Of a stretch of 58,482 nucleotides of DNA, positions 9,115 to 18,308 are shown in pieces. How positions within the stretch are numbered: the first letter of the stretch is position 1; every line of letters starts with the position of its first letter. A program made the position numbers and the translations under genes. The notes below the pieces were generated by a model that had not been told where the DNA came from, did no database searches, and saw nothing but the letters and a program-made list of their open reading frames with translations. The stretch is from an uncultured Pelagibacteraceae bacterium (GTDB taxonomy: Bacteria; Pseudomonadota; Alphaproteobacteria; Pelagibacterales; Pelagibacteraceae): NCBI GenBank assembly GCA_902541515.1, contig CACBRD010000003.1, forward strand, positions 1 through 58,482. The letters are read 5' to 3'.

Positions 9115-10272
9115 ATGAAAACTTTAAATGAGTTAAAATTAGCTAAAGAGCTAATCAGATTTCCTTCTATCACCCCAGTTGATGCTGGAGTAATGAAATT
9201 TTTAGAAAAAAAATTAAAAAAATTAGGTTTCAAAACAAAAATATTGGAATTTAAAGAAAGAGGATTTCAGCCTGTGAAAAACTTGTATGCAAGATTAGGA
9301 TCTAAGAAACCAAATTTTATGTTTGCAGGACATGTTGATATTGTCCCTCCAGGAAACATTAAGGATTGGACAGTAAATCCATTTAAACCATCTATCAAAA
9401 AAGGCCATTTAATCGGGAGAGGTGCAAATGATATGAAAAGCTCTGTTGCAGCTTTTGTGTCTGCTGTAAGCACTTTTTTATCAACAAATAGAAAATTCAA
9501 CGGATCAATAAGTTTACTTATTACAGGAGATGAAGAGGGTGATGCAGTAAATGGCACCAAAAAAGTTGTAGATTATTTAAAAAAAAGGAAAGAGAAAATT
9601 AACTTTTGTCTTGTTGGTGAACCAACAAATCCAAATAAATTAGGTGAAATGATAAAGATTGGACGTAGGGGTAGTTTAACTGGTAAATTAAATATTTTTG
9701 GTCAGCAAGGCCATGTTGCATATCCTCATAGAGCTAATAATCCTTCAACTATAATTATAAAAATTTTAAAAGAATTAAAAGATATTAAATTTGATAGAGG
9801 ATCAAAAAACTTCCAACCTACAAACTTAGAAATTACAAAAATAAATATAAATAATGACGCTGATAATGTTATCCCGGCTATGGCTGAGGCAACATTTAAT
9901 ATAAGGTTTAATAATAAACATTCGTCAAATTCAATTAAAAATAGACTTAATAAAATTTTTAAAAAAATAACCAAGAAAAATAAATCAAAATTTAAAATTG
10001 ATTATAGAGTTTCAGGTGAGGCATTTCTAACAAAGCCAAATGAAACAACGCACATGATACAAAATATCATAAAAAAAGTGACCAAAATTAAACCAAAGCT
10101 ATCTACTACAGGTGGAACCTCAGATTTAAGATTCATAAGAAAAATATCACCTGGATTAGAATTTGGGCTTGTTGGAAAAACAATGCATAAAGTTGATGAA
10201 GCTGTATCTTTAAAAGATTTGAAAAATCTTAAGAAAATTTATGAAAACATTTTAATAAATTATTTTAAATGA
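9115..10272 (+). CDS. dapE: Succinyl-diaminopimelate desuccinylase
   Basis: M20 metallopeptidase that removes succinate from N-succinyl-LL-diaminopimelate, giving the precursor of lysine and peptidoglycan. 385 residues, full length. Metal-site motifs in order: GHVDIVPPG, RGANDMKSS, TGDEEGDA with the catalytic Glu, and the C-terminal EFGLVGKTMHKVDE His. The GGTSDLRF motif near residue 340 is typical of DapE. Overlaps the following deacetylase-like gene by 4 bases. Confidence 0.95.
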   Translation: MKTLNELKLAKELIRFPSITPVDAGVMKFLEKKLKKLGFKTKILEFKERGFQPVKNLYARLGSKKPNFMFAGHVDIVPPGNIKDWTVNPFKPSIKKGHLIGRGANDMKSSVAAFVSAVSTFLSTNRKFNGSISLLITGDEEGDAVNGTKKVVDYLKKRKEKINFCLVGEPTNPNKLGEMIKIGRRGSLTGKLNIFGQQGHVAYPHRANNPSTIIIKILKELKDIKFDRGSKNFQPTNLEITKININNDADNVIPAMAEATFNIRFNNKHSSNSIKNRLNKIFKKITKKNKSKFKIDYRVSGEAFLTKPNETTHMIQNIIKKVTKIKPKLSTTGGTSDLRFIRKISPGLEFGLVGKTMHKVDEAVSLKDLKNLKKIYENILINYFK

Positions 10273-11192
10273 AAACAGCGATCATAAATTCTGACTCTTA
10301 TGAGAAACATAATACTGGCGATGGTCATCCTGAGCAGCCCAAAAGAGTAATTGCTATAAAAGAAAAATTAAAAAAAAGAAAAGACCTAATCTGGGATAAG
10401 CCAGATAATGTTCCTGATAATATATTGTCTATGACACATTCAAAAGACTATATAAATAATTTAAAGGATTCTTTTCCTCAAAAAGGCCTTAAGTTTCTAG
10501 ATGGCGATACTGTTGTATCACCCGAGAGTAAAAAAGCAGTTTTTGATGCTGCTGGTTCAACAATAAGAGCAATAGATGGAATAGAGAGTAATCAATTTAA
10601 AAATGCATTCTGTTTGGCTAGACCACCTGGGCACCATGCTGAAAAAAATAAAGCTATGGGATTTTGTTGTATATCAAACGCGGGAGTAGCAACAAACTAT
10701 TTAGTGTCAAAATATAAATACAAAAAAATTGCCTGTGTAGATTTTGACGTGCACTGGGGTAATGGAAATTATGATGTCATGCGTAAAAATAAAAATTCAT
10801 TATATATTTCTACACACCAATATCCTTTTTATCCTGGGGGTGGAACAGATAAAGATAAAGGAGACTTTAATAATTCATTGAATATCCCTTTGCCTGCTGG
10901 GACGAACTCCGAAGAATACTTTAATGCATTTGATAGGGTGTTAGAAAGATTAGTTCAATATAAGCCAGATTTTCTCATATTTTCAGCAGGTTTTGATGCA
11001 CATAAAGATGATCCATTAGCTCAATTTCAACTAAGTTCAAAAGATTTTTATGAAATTACTAAAAGAACATTAAGAGCTACTAATAAGTTTACTGCAGGTA
11101 AAGTTGTTTCTATACTTGAGGGTGGATATGATTTAAATGCCTTAGCAGAAAGCGCTAATGAACATGTAAATGCTTTGGTAGAATTCAATTGA
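10269..11192 (+). CDS. Histone deacetylase-family (acetylpolyamine/acetyl-lysine) amidohydrolase
   Basis: A 307-residue zinc amidohydrolase of the HDAC/AcuC/acetylpolyamine amidohydrolase superfamily. The catalytic His pair is in RPPGHHAE (122-123), zinc ligands are in DFDVHWGNG (Asp160, His162) and FSAGFDAHKDDP (Asp243), and the transition-state tyrosine is in EGGYDL. All catalytic residues are intact, so it should be active. Bacterial members remove acetyl groups from lysines of proteins or from polyamines; the substrate cannot be read from sequence. It overlaps dapE by 4 bases and is followed 30 bases later by a SET-domain methyltransferase gene. Confidence 0.93.
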   Translation: MKTAIINSDSYEKHNTGDGHPEQPKRVIAIKEKLKKRKDLIWDKPDNVPDNILSMTHSKDYINNLKDSFPQKGLKFLDGDTVVSPESKKAVFDAAGSTIRAIDGIESNQFKNAFCLARPPGHHAEKNKAMGFCCISNAGVATNYLVSKYKYKKIACVDFDVHWGNGNYDVMRKNKNSLYISTHQYPFYPGGGTDKDKGDFNNSLNIPLPAGTNSEEYFNAFDRVLERLVQYKPDFLIFSAGFDAHKDDPLAQFQLSSKDFYEITKRTLRATNKFTAGKVVSILEGGYDLNALAESANEHVNALVEFN

Positions 11193-11222
11193 TAAATATC
11201 TAGCTAATCATAAATCATCTTC

Positions 11223-11717
11223 ATGAAATTGTACAAAATTAGAAAATCAAAAATTGATAATAAAGGTCGTGGACTTTATGCTACTAAAGATATCGGTGAA
11301 GGCACAAAAATTATTAATTACTTAGGAAAAATAATCACGAATAAAGAAGTTGAAGAGTCAGACAAATATGACAATAAAAAACCTATTTACTTATTTACTC
11401 TAAATAAAAAATATACCCTGGATGGTGATTTCACATTCAATATTGCTGGATTAGTAAATCATAGTTGCGATGCGAACGCACGTTATGATGGTAAGGGTTT
11501 AAAAATTTGGATAACAGCTGATAGAGATATTAAGAAAGGTGAAGAGATAACTTGTGATTATGGATTTAGTTTTGATAAAGAAGATTACAAACAATTTCCC
11601 TGTAAATGTAGATCAAAGAATTGTTGTGGTTTTATAATTCGTGAAGAAAGTCGTTGGCGAATTCATCGTAAATTTGCGATGAGTAATAAAAAAAAATTAA
11701 TAAATAACTCTCGTTAA
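11223..11717 (+). CDS. SET domain protein lysine methyltransferase
   Basis: A 164-residue compact SET domain, predicted to transfer methyl from S-adenosylmethionine to a protein lysine. Visible elements are KGRGLYATKDIGEG (N-SET strand), the NHS motif with cysteine at GLVNHSCDANA (79-85), EEITCDYGF with the catalytic tyrosine at 113, and a post-SET zinc motif C-x-C-x4-C at 127-134. Core and post-SET zinc ligands are therefore complete. A basic C-terminal tail follows. Its stop lies 21 bases inside the end of truA on the other strand. The substrate is not known. Confidence 0.9.
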   Translation: MKLYKIRKSKIDNKGRGLYATKDIGEGTKIINYLGKIITNKEVEESDKYDNKKPIYLFTLNKKYTLDGDFTFNIAGLVNHSCDANARYDGKGLKIWITADRDIKKGEEITCDYGFSFDKEDYKQFPCKCRSKNCCGFIIREESRWRIHRKFAMSNKKKLINNSR

Positions 11718-12437
11718 ATAGAGACCTTTTGATGGTGCAGGTGGTGCACATAATTCTCTTTTTTTAGACTCCATTACATTTACAAATTTTTTTAATGTCC
11801 ATTTTTTTTCCCCAACATATTTTAAACAACCAACCATCGACCGGACTTGCTGTTGTAAAAAAGATTGGGATCTAAATTCTATTACTATCCTATCTTTTAT
11901 AGATTTGATTTTTACTAATTTCATAGTTTTTATTGGACTTTTAGCCCTGCAACTTGATTTTCTAAAAGTACTAAAATCTATAGTTCCTATTAATTTTTTT
12001 GCACTTTTCCTCATTAATTTTAAATCAAGATCTTTCATAATATGCCAGCCTCTATTTTCATCTAAAACTGGACCGCCGATCCGATTTATAATCACGTAAT
12101 TATACACTCTCATTTTAGCTGAAAATCTGGCATGAAAACTTTTACCTCTTTTTTTAATCTTAAGTATTGCTATTCCATCCTTGTTCAAAAAGTGATTGAT
12201 TGATTTTAAAAACCTATCGATTTTGATAATCTTATTTTTACAATCAAAATGTGCTGACTGCTCTTTAGCATGAACCCCCACGTCCAACCTTCCAGCCCCA
12301 TATATTGTAATATTTTCTTTTAATAGTTTTGAAATTTTATTTTGTAATAATCCCTGAACAGTTTTTCCCTTTTTCTGAATTTGCCATCCTCTAAAATTAG
12401 TGCCCACATATTCAATTAAGATCTGATATCTAAACAT
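11697..12437 (-). CDS. truA: tRNA pseudouridine(38-40) synthase
   Basis: Modifies uridines 38-40 in the anticodon arm of many tRNAs. 246 residues. The N-terminal YVGTNFRGWQIQ and the catalytic motif AGRLDVGVHAKEQSAHF (the nucleophilic Asp, in a GRxDxGVHA context) are clear, as is the C-terminal FLQQQVRSMVGCL. Overlaps the fmt end by 8 bases in the def-fmt-truA order. The last 21 bases overlap the SET gene tail to tail. Confidence 0.95.
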   Translation of the reverse strand: MFRYQILIEYVGTNFRGWQIQKKGKTVQGLLQNKISKLLKENITIYGAGRLDVGVHAKEQSAHFDCKNKIIKIDRFLKSINHFLNKDGIAILKIKKRGKSFHARFSAKMRVYNYVIINRIGGPVLDENRGWHIMKDLDLKLMRKSAKKLIGTIDFSTFRKSSCRAKSPIKTMKLVKIKSIKDRIVIEFRSQSFLQQQVRSMVGCLKYVGEKKWTLKKFVNVMESKKRELCAPPAPSKGLYLTRVIY

Positions 12438-13362
12438 TTAATAACTTTGAACCCTTTTTAATTTGGGAGCCCAACATGAATTCACTAATTTTTTGTGCTC
12501 TTTTTCCTTGCCTTTGAATTTCAAGAATCTTAATAGATTGATTGTTCTTACATGCTACTTCCAACTGATTTGAAATTATTTCTCCAACTTGACCTTTGCC
12601 ATTACCAATTTCGGCTTTCAAAATTTTATATCTTTCACCGTTAAAACTAAAGGAGGCTCCCGGAGAGGGAAATAATCCATTTATTTTTCCAATAATTTTA
12701 GAGGCATCCTCGTCCCAATCAATCTGTGACTCCCCCTTATCAATTTTTTTTGCATAAGTTGCTTTTGAATGATCTTGATCAATAAACTTCGCCTTATCTT
12801 CAAGTATATCATCCACATTATCTAAAATTTTTTCTGCAGCTAAAGCGGATAGTTTTTCTGAAATTTCTTGAGCATTTTGGTTTTGTTCTATTTTGATTTT
12901 ATAAATATTACTAACTGGTCCACTATCCAATTCTTTTTTGATTTTCATAATACTTATGCCAGTTTCAGGATCTAAATTCATAATTGATCTCTGGATTGGC
13001 GCTGCCCCTCGCCAACTAGGAAGAATTGAGGCGTGAATATTTACAAAACCTTTTTTGGTTAAGTTTAAAAAATTTTCAGGAATTATTTGTCCATATGCAC
13101 ACACTATTGCAAGATCGGCATTTAACTCTTTTAAAAATTCATACTCTACATGATTATCCTTAAGTGTCTTGGGTGTTCTATAATCTATATTTAAAGTTTC
13201 AGAGATACCCTGAATTGGACTTTTGTTAATTTTTTGTCCTCTATGAGATTTTTGCGGTGGTTGAGTAAAAACCACAGAAATATTATAACCATTTTGATAT
13301 AGAGTTTTTAAGATAGGAACACAAAATATTGGTGTACCCATAAAGATAATCTTATTTGCCAT
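12430..13362 (-). CDS. fmt: Methionyl-tRNA formyltransferase
   Basis: Formylates initiator Met-tRNA using 10-formyltetrahydrofolate. 310 residues, full length. The folate/catalytic core is seen in CAYGQIIPENFLNL and NIHASILPSWRGAAPIQ, which contain the family's Asn, His and SxLPxxRG residues. The C-terminal domain has the LFPSPGASFSF stretch. Starts 2 bases after def ends; the two enzymes act at the two ends of N-formylmethionine metabolism. Confidence 0.97.
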   Translation of the reverse strand: MANKIIFMGTPIFCVPILKTLYQNGYNISVVFTQPPQKSHRGQKINKSPIQGISETLNIDYRTPKTLKDNHVEYEFLKELNADLAIVCAYGQIIPENFLNLTKKGFVNIHASILPSWRGAAPIQRSIMNLDPETGISIMKIKKELDSGPVSNIYKIKIEQNQNAQEISEKLSALAAEKILDNVDDILEDKAKFIDQDHSKATYAKKIDKGESQIDWDEDASKIIGKINGLFPSPGASFSFNGERYKILKAEIGNGKGQVGEIISNQLEVACKNNQSIKILEIQRQGKRAQKISEFMLGSQIKKGSKLLNV

Positions 13363-13364
13363 CT

Positions 13365-13886
13365 TTAAACTACTATTCTATCTGGATTTTTTTTAATTTT
13401 TGAAATTTTTTTTATAATAAAATCTTTCTTTAATTTTGATAAATGGTCAATAATTAATTTTCCATCTAAATGATTTATTTCATGTTGAATACAAGTAGAT
13501 AAAAGCCCATCACATTTAAGATTTTTCTTCTCCCCCTTTTCGTTAATATATTCCACCTCACAAATTTTTGGTCTCTCAATTTCAATAAAAGTTTCAGGTA
13601 TTGATAGACAACCCTCCTCATACACTGATGTCTCTTCGCTTAAGTTTTTTATCACAGGATTGATTAATGCAATTGGTTGATTATCTTCATCCTTATTCGA
13701 AACGTCAACAACTAAAACTCTTTTTAGTATACCTATTTGAACTGCAGCAAGACCAATTCCCTTGGAGTGGTACATTGTTTCAAATAAGTCTTCAATTAAT
13801 TTTTTTTCATTAATTCCAACTTTTTCAATTGGATCAGAAATTTTTTTTAATATTTCATCTGGAACTGTAACAATTTCTTTAAGCAT
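13365..13886 (-). CDS. def: Peptide deformylase
   Basis: Removes the formyl group from nascent polypeptides. 173 residues. All three metal-site motifs are present: GIGLAAVQIGI, EEGCLSIPE (metal-binding Cys) and QHEINHLDG (HExxH). The sequence is a conventional type I deformylase. First gene of def-fmt-truA, 21 bases downstream of the exported 593-residue protein gene and on the same strand, so possibly co-transcribed with it. Confidence 0.97.
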   Translation of the reverse strand: MLKEIVTVPDEILKKISDPIEKVGINEKKLIEDLFETMYHSKGIGLAAVQIGILKRVLVVDVSNKDEDNQPIALINPVIKNLSEETSVYEEGCLSIPETFIEIERPKICEVEYINEKGEKKNLKCDGLLSTCIQHEINHLDGKLIIDHLSKLKKDFIIKKISKIKKNPDRIVV

Positions 13887-13907
13887 AATAAATAATTAAA
13901 CTAATTT

Positions 13908-15689
13908 TTAAACTTTTAAAGGAAGAACTTTAAGCAATATCTTATTTCTCATCCAATCAATATTAAGCTTATTGAGAGCTGTGATTATAAAATAAATTGT
14001 ATCTTCATCTATTCTGTCAATTTCATCTTGTCCAATCACTTCAGCAATTCTCAAAAGTGCTAAACCAGTTTCACTATTATTAATCATAATTTGTATGTCT
14101 GTAGGAATTTCATTTTCATCAATTTGATACAAATCATTGTATTTTTCTGAAATTTCAATTCCATCATATCTTAACGACTCTAAAAATATAATATCTTTTT
14201 TAGATAGAAAATATTTTTTGTTTTTTTTTATCTTTTTTAAAAAATTATTTGTATCCTTAGAAATTTTGGAACTAGCATAATCACCGTTAAAGTAATTAAT
14301 TAGTTTTGATTGATGCATTATATCATTGTTAAACTTAATTTTTTTATCTTCATCCTTTTCAATTTGAATATTAGTATAATAAAAACTTGTTAAATTATCT
14401 GGTATATCCACTGGATTAATTTTCTCGAGAAAGATTTTCAATTCTAAATCAAACGCTTTATCTAAATCATCATCTTTAAAGGAATTTTTTAATACTTTTA
14501 ATAACTTTAATTTTTCTACCATTTCTGACTCGAGTAAAATTTTCTGATAAATTAGAGCCCTCCCTTCAATTTTAGAGAGTTTTTTATATTCATTTTGAGC
14601 ATTAAGAAGTTGATTAAAATTAAATTGGAATCTTTTATATAAATTAAATAATTCTTTTTCTGGATAATTTTTATCATGAACAGCTTTTTCTATAGTTCCT
14701 ATTTTCTCAATTTCTGAAACATCAATTTGTTTAAATGAACCTAGTAAATTTGCAGATGAAAGATATTTCCAAATTATTTTTTTAGTTTTATCGTTAGGTT
14801 CGAAATTAAAATTAGGATTTGTTTGATGGGCTAAGTAAAAATCAAATATTGATTTTTCAGATACAGAATCGTCTATTTTTTTTGTGTATTTTAATAAATA
14901 ATTTATTTTTTTTTCGAAATATTCATCTTTAAAGCCCGTTTCTTTTTTTAAATCTAAAATTAATTGTGCTTCCTCTCTTTTATTATTTTTAATCAAACAA
15001 TAGATGTTAAATTTGGATAAATACTCATCTGTAATTAATTCATTATTTTTTGAAAAAACACTGCAAGCTTTGTCAATTTTTGAATTAGAGAGATGTTCAT
15101 CCACAAGATGTTTTGTGAGTTCTGGATGTAAATTAATTATTTGATTTTGAATTAAATATTCTTCGATTAAATCTAGTTTTGAGTTTTTTATTAACCAATC
15201 TGACTTTAATTTTAGAAATTCGTTATCTGATATATTTTTTTTGGGACTATGAGCATTAATTAAGAGTGAAGTATTAATGATTTCAATTGCATCATTAGAA
15301 AGATCCATCTTATTTAGTTTTGTAAGCAAATTTTCTAATTGGTCTCCATCTGAATTAGCCCACATATCTACATTGAGACCATAGTCTTCAGGGTCATATA
15401 ATCCGATTATTTTAATTTCTTTTGTATCAAACTTTTCATCAAGATTAATAATTGATTTTTGATTTTGATTTTGATTTTGCATTCCAAATACACTTGGCTC
15501 GATACTTTCTTGTAATATATTTTCCCCATTTGAAATTTCTGGATTGTTTGTTATATTTTTTTCTTCAATTTTTTTTTTATCTATATTCCAAATATCAACT
15601 GGTTTTTCTTCTGCACTAACGATAGAAGTGAAAAATAAAAAAAATAAAATTAAAAAATTTTTTTTATTTAACAATTTTAAAATTTTCAT
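13908..15689 (-). CDS. Exported protein of unknown function, 593 residues
   Basis: No family recognised. The N-terminus (basic MKILKLLNKK, hydrophobic run, then IVSA followed by EEKP) is a good Sec signal peptide with a likely cleavage after VSA. The mature part is acidic/lysine-rich and almost entirely helical, with short repeated-looking helical hairpins after about residue 150, suggestive of an alpha-solenoid (TPR-like) scaffold, though no consensus TPR is visible. A low-complexity QNQNQNQ tract near residue 75 is encoded by a GATTTT-type repeat. The start overlaps the 59-residue membrane protein gene by 26 bases, so the two are likely coupled and may act together in the envelope. Confidence 0.8.
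   Translation of the reverse strand: MKILKLLNKKNFLILFFLFFTSIVSAEEKPVDIWNIDKKKIEEKNITNNPEISNGENILQESIEPSVFGMQNQNQNQKSIINLDEKFDTKEIKIIGLYDPEDYGLNVDMWANSDGDQLENLLTKLNKMDLSNDAIEIINTSLLINAHSPKKNISDNEFLKLKSDWLIKNSKLDLIEEYLIQNQIINLHPELTKHLVDEHLSNSKIDKACSVFSKNNELITDEYLSKFNIYCLIKNNKREEAQLILDLKKETGFKDEYFEKKINYLLKYTKKIDDSVSEKSIFDFYLAHQTNPNFNFEPNDKTKKIIWKYLSSANLLGSFKQIDVSEIEKIGTIEKAVHDKNYPEKELFNLYKRFQFNFNQLLNAQNEYKKLSKIEGRALIYQKILLESEMVEKLKLLKVLKNSFKDDDLDKAFDLELKIFLEKINPVDIPDNLTSFYYTNIQIEKDEDKKIKFNNDIMHQSKLINYFNGDYASSKISKDTNNFLKKIKKNKKYFLSKKDIIFLESLRYDGIEISEKYNDLYQIDENEIPTDIQIMINNSETGLALLRIAEVIGQDEIDRIDEDTIYFIITALNKLNIDWMRNKILLKVLPLKV
15452..15480. repeat. Short tandem repeat of GATTTT-type units
   Basis: About four imperfect copies of a six-base unit GATTTT lie inside the exported 593-residue protein gene and encode alternating Gln-Asn near residue 75. 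The unit is a multiple of three, so changes in copy number would keep frame and only alter linker length. Confidence 0.6.
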
Positions 15690-15843
15690 TAGGAATAGTT
15701 TTATCTATATTTTTTTTAGGAGCTGGAAAATCAATCTTGTTCAGTAAAAAAATAATTAAAAAAAAGACAAGCAAAAGTAAAACTAATTTAGTTACAATAC
15801 CAACAATACTTCGGCTTGAACTTGTTTTTTTTATAAATTGCAT
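15664..15843 (-). CDS. Small single-pass membrane protein, 59 residues
   Basis: An ORF of 59 residues starting with ATG at 15843-15841. It has a basic cytoplasmic start (MQFIKKTSSSRS), one strong transmembrane segment of about 20 residues (KLVLLLLVFFLIIFLLNKI), and a short proline/lysine tail ending IPNENFKIVK. Its stop lies 26 bases inside the start of the exported 593-residue gene, the arrangement of a translationally coupled pair. No family is recognised. The in-out topology would place the C-terminal tail in the periplasm, where the partner is predicted to be exported. Divergent from aroK across about 57 bases. Confidence 0.6.
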   Translation of the reverse strand: MQFIKKTSSSRSIVGIVTKLVLLLLVFFLIIFLLNKIDFPAPKKNIDKTIPNENFKIVK

Positions 15844-15900
15844 ATACTTTTAACTAATTTCAAATTAAGACATATTTGTGGTTTTTCAATAAAGAAAATT

Positions 15901-16404
15901 ATGAAATCTGATAGAAATATTGTTTTTTTAGGTATGATGGGATCTGGTAAAACATCTATCGGATTTTTAGTTTCAAAAAAACTAAAATTAGATTTTTATG
16001 ATGTTGACCATTACATAGAAAATAAGCTTAAAATGAAAATTTCAAATATATTCAAAAACAAAGGTGAAAAATTTTTCAGAGAATACGAGGAAAAAATTAC
16101 TTTAGAACTCATGAAAATTAAAGGAATAGTAGTGTCTCTTGGTGGTGGTGCTTTTTTAAATAAAAATATAAGAAACGAGGTTTTAAAAAACCACATATCT
16201 TTTTGGCTTAAAACCAAAGATGATATTTTAATCCAAAGAATAAGAAAAAGTGCTAAAAGACCATTAGCTTATAATGTTTCTAATAGTGATCTACAAAATA
16301 TGATAAAAAATCGTAATAAATATTATACAAAAGCTCAAAATAAAATTGATTGTCACAATAAAACTAAAAAAGAAATTGTAGATAAAATTTTAGATATTAT
16401 ATGA
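15901..16404 (+). CDS. aroK: Shikimate kinase
   Basis: Phosphorylates shikimate in aromatic amino acid synthesis. With the ATG at 15901 it has 167 residues, the normal length; the same frame runs up to 15838, but that extension lacks family features and overlaps the promoter region. The Walker A loop is GMMGSGKTSIG, the shikimate-binding segment is FYDVDHYIE, and the GGGAFL motif follows. The LID arginine is in KRPLA. Overlaps aroB by 4 bases. Confidence 0.94.
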   Translation: MKSDRNIVFLGMMGSGKTSIGFLVSKKLKLDFYDVDHYIENKLKMKISNIFKNKGEKFFREYEEKITLELMKIKGIVVSLGGGAFLNKNIRNEVLKNHISFWLKTKDDILIQRIRKSAKRPLAYNVSNSDLQNMIKNRNKYYTKAQNKIDCHNKTKKEIVDKILDII

Positions 16405-17507
16405 AACCAATTAAATTGATAATTAAGACTAATTCTGAAAAATATCCAATATTTATTGGAAAAAATCTTATTACAAAAATATCAAGTTTGATGGTCAATA
16501 ATTCCATTAAATCAAAAAAATGTTTATTGGTAGTTGACAGAAAAGTTCCTAAAAAATTTATTTCTGAAATTAAAAAAAAACTACGAAATAAAAAAATATT
16601 TTTATTCAATTTTAATGCCAACGAGAAAAATAAGAACCAAACTACTATAAATTCAATCTTAGAAATTTTACTTAATAAAAATTTTTCTAGAGAGGATAGT
16701 TTATTAGCAATTGGGGGAGGTATAACTGGAGACGTTGGTGGTTTTGCTGCAAGTTTATTTAAAAGAGGATTACATTTTATAAATATTCCCACAACTCTTT
16801 TGGCTCAAGTAGACTCATCGATTGGTGGCAAAACAGGAGTAAATTCTAAGTATGGAAAAAATCTCATTGGTAGCTTCTATCAACCAAAATTAGTCATAAG
16901 TGATATAGATACTTTAAAAACACTTAATAGAAGAGAAATTGTTTGTGGGTACGGTGAAATTTTAAAACACTCTATAATATCTAAAAAGAAATTCTTTAAA
17001 TATTTAGATCAGAATTTTGATAACATTATCAAACTTAAATCTCCTTATATAGAAAAGGCAATATTTGAGAGTTGTAAAATTAAAAAAGATGTAGTTGAAA
17101 AAGATGAAAAAGAAAGCAATTTAAGAAAAAAATTAAATTTTGGTCACACTTTTGGTCATTCATTTGAAGCTTCATTAGGATATTCTAAAAGATTAAATCA
17201 TGGCGAAGCTGTTATCTTAGGAATGATGGTTGCATTAAAATTTAGCAATAAGAATAAATTCCTAAATATTGATGATTATAAATTGATTTCTGATCATTAC
17301 AAAAATTCAAAATTACCCTCGGATGTTAAAAAATATTTTAAGAGTAAAGATCTTGATAAAATTATTAAATTTATGAAAACTGATAAAAAAAATAATTCTG
17401 ATAAAATAAAGTTGGTTTTATTAAAAAAAATGGGCCAAACAATTTTAAATCAAGAATACTCAGTAAAAAATTTAAATGGATTCTTAAAAAATGAATTAAT
17501 TGATTAA
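16401..17507 (+). CDS. aroB: 3-dehydroquinate synthase
   Basis: Converts DAHP to 3-dehydroquinate, the second shikimate-pathway step, using NAD and a divalent metal. 368 residues. NAD-binding GGGITGDVGGFAAS and IPTTLLAQVDSSIGGKTGVN are clear, as are the metal-ligand segments around GEILKHSI and NFGHTFGHSFE, and LNHGEAV. aroK-aroB is the standard order. The 3' end overlaps bolA on the other strand by 12 bases. Confidence 0.97.
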   Translation: MKPIKLIIKTNSEKYPIFIGKNLITKISSLMVNNSIKSKKCLLVVDRKVPKKFISEIKKKLRNKKIFLFNFNANEKNKNQTTINSILEILLNKNFSREDSLLAIGGGITGDVGGFAASLFKRGLHFINIPTTLLAQVDSSIGGKTGVNSKYGKNLIGSFYQPKLVISDIDTLKTLNRREIVCGYGEILKHSIISKKKFFKYLDQNFDNIIKLKSPYIEKAIFESCKIKKDVVEKDEKESNLRKKLNFGHTFGHSFEASLGYSKRLNHGEAVILGMMVALKFSNKNKFLNIDDYKLISDHYKNSKLPSDVKKYFKSKDLDKIIKFMKTDKKNNSDKIKLVLLKKMGQTILNQEYSVKNLNGFLKNELID

Positions 17508-17756
17508 AATTTGAATAGAATGAATATATTTTTTTAATTCTTCATTTAAAATTTTGTAAATCTTTTTATCACTATCAATTCTTTTCATTTGCTTAAGTTC
17601 CTTTGATACTAAAGAAATTTTAAGATGAAATTTATCTGCCTGGTTTCCAGCGTGATTTTTATGAAGAAAAGATTTATCTTCAATCAATATACTCTCCAAA
17701 GCAATTTGCTTTTGTAATTTTTTTTTTACGATTGCAATTAAATCATTTATATTCAT
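17496..17756 (-). CDS. BolA family protein
   Basis: An 86-residue BolA-fold protein. The conserved block HKNHAGNQADKFHLKISLVS, with the histidines that bind iron-sulfur clusters together with monothiol glutaredoxins, and the later MKRIDSDKKIYKILNEEL...IHSIQI match the family. BolA proteins act with glutaredoxins in iron-sulfur trafficking or iron sensing. It is divergent from the J-domain gene, 18 bases away, the same bolA-dnaJ-cobS-cobT neighbourhood seen in many alphaproteobacteria. Confidence 0.9.
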   Translation of the reverse strand: MNINDLIAIVKKKLQKQIALESILIEDKSFLHKNHAGNQADKFHLKISLVSKELKQMKRIDSDKKIYKILNEELKKYIHSIQILIN

Positions 17757-17774
17757 AAGTATAATTATATTATC

Positions 17775-18308
17775 ATGAAAAATATTTGCGACTGGAATAA
17801 TTGTAAAGAAATTGGTGAATATAAAGCACCTATTGAAAAGGATAATAGTAAAAAATATAGGATGTTATGTTTAGAACATGTTAAAGAATTTAATAAAAAT
17901 TGGAATTATTTTTCCGGTATGAATGATGATCAAGTAATTAATTTTTTAAAATCAGATATGATTTGGCATAAACCTACTCAAAGTTTTAGTTCGTCTGATA
18001 ATTTTTTTAAAGTTTTATGGAATAACACTTTAAAAGATGAAATGGATAATGATAAATTTAAGAGTGAATTCAATCATATGCGTCAATTTAAATTTGACCA
18101 TAAAGATATTAAAGCCTTTAGTATATTAGGTGTTTCCGTAGGTTTAAAATGGCAAAAAGTGCAAGAAAAATTCAAAACACTTGTCAAAAAATTTCACCCT
18201 GATATGAATGCCGGAAATAAAAAATATGAGGAGAAACTAAAGTTAATTACTTTAGCTTACACGCAACTTAAAAATACATATAGGAAAAAAATTGACACCC
18301 AATCTTAA
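17775..18308 (+). CDS. J-domain (DnaJ-like) protein
   Basis: A 177-residue protein with an N-terminal cysteine-containing segment ([15 protein letters not shown]...[15 protein letters not shown]) that is typical of an alphaproteobacterial DnaJ-related family, and a C-terminal J domain around residues 115-175 with the HPD tripeptide in [10 protein letters not shown]. The HPD implies that it stimulates an Hsp70 (DnaK). The G/F region and zinc-finger region of classical DnaJ are absent. Its end overlaps the cobS start by 17 bases, linking it to the CobST pair. Confidence 0.9.
   Translation: MKNICDWNNCKEIGEYKAPIEKDNSKKYRMLCLEHVKEFNKNWNYFSGMNDDQVINFLKSDMIWHKPTQSFSSSDNFFKVLWNNTLKDEMDNDKFKSEFNHMRQFKFDHKDIKAFSILGVSVGLKWQKVQEKFKTLVKKFHPDMNAGNKKYEEKLKLITLAYTQLKNTYRKKIDTQS

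Noticed and set aside
15838..15900. Upstream start for shikimate kinase
   Set aside because: Adds 21 residues without family similarity and would run into the divergent small membrane protein gene.
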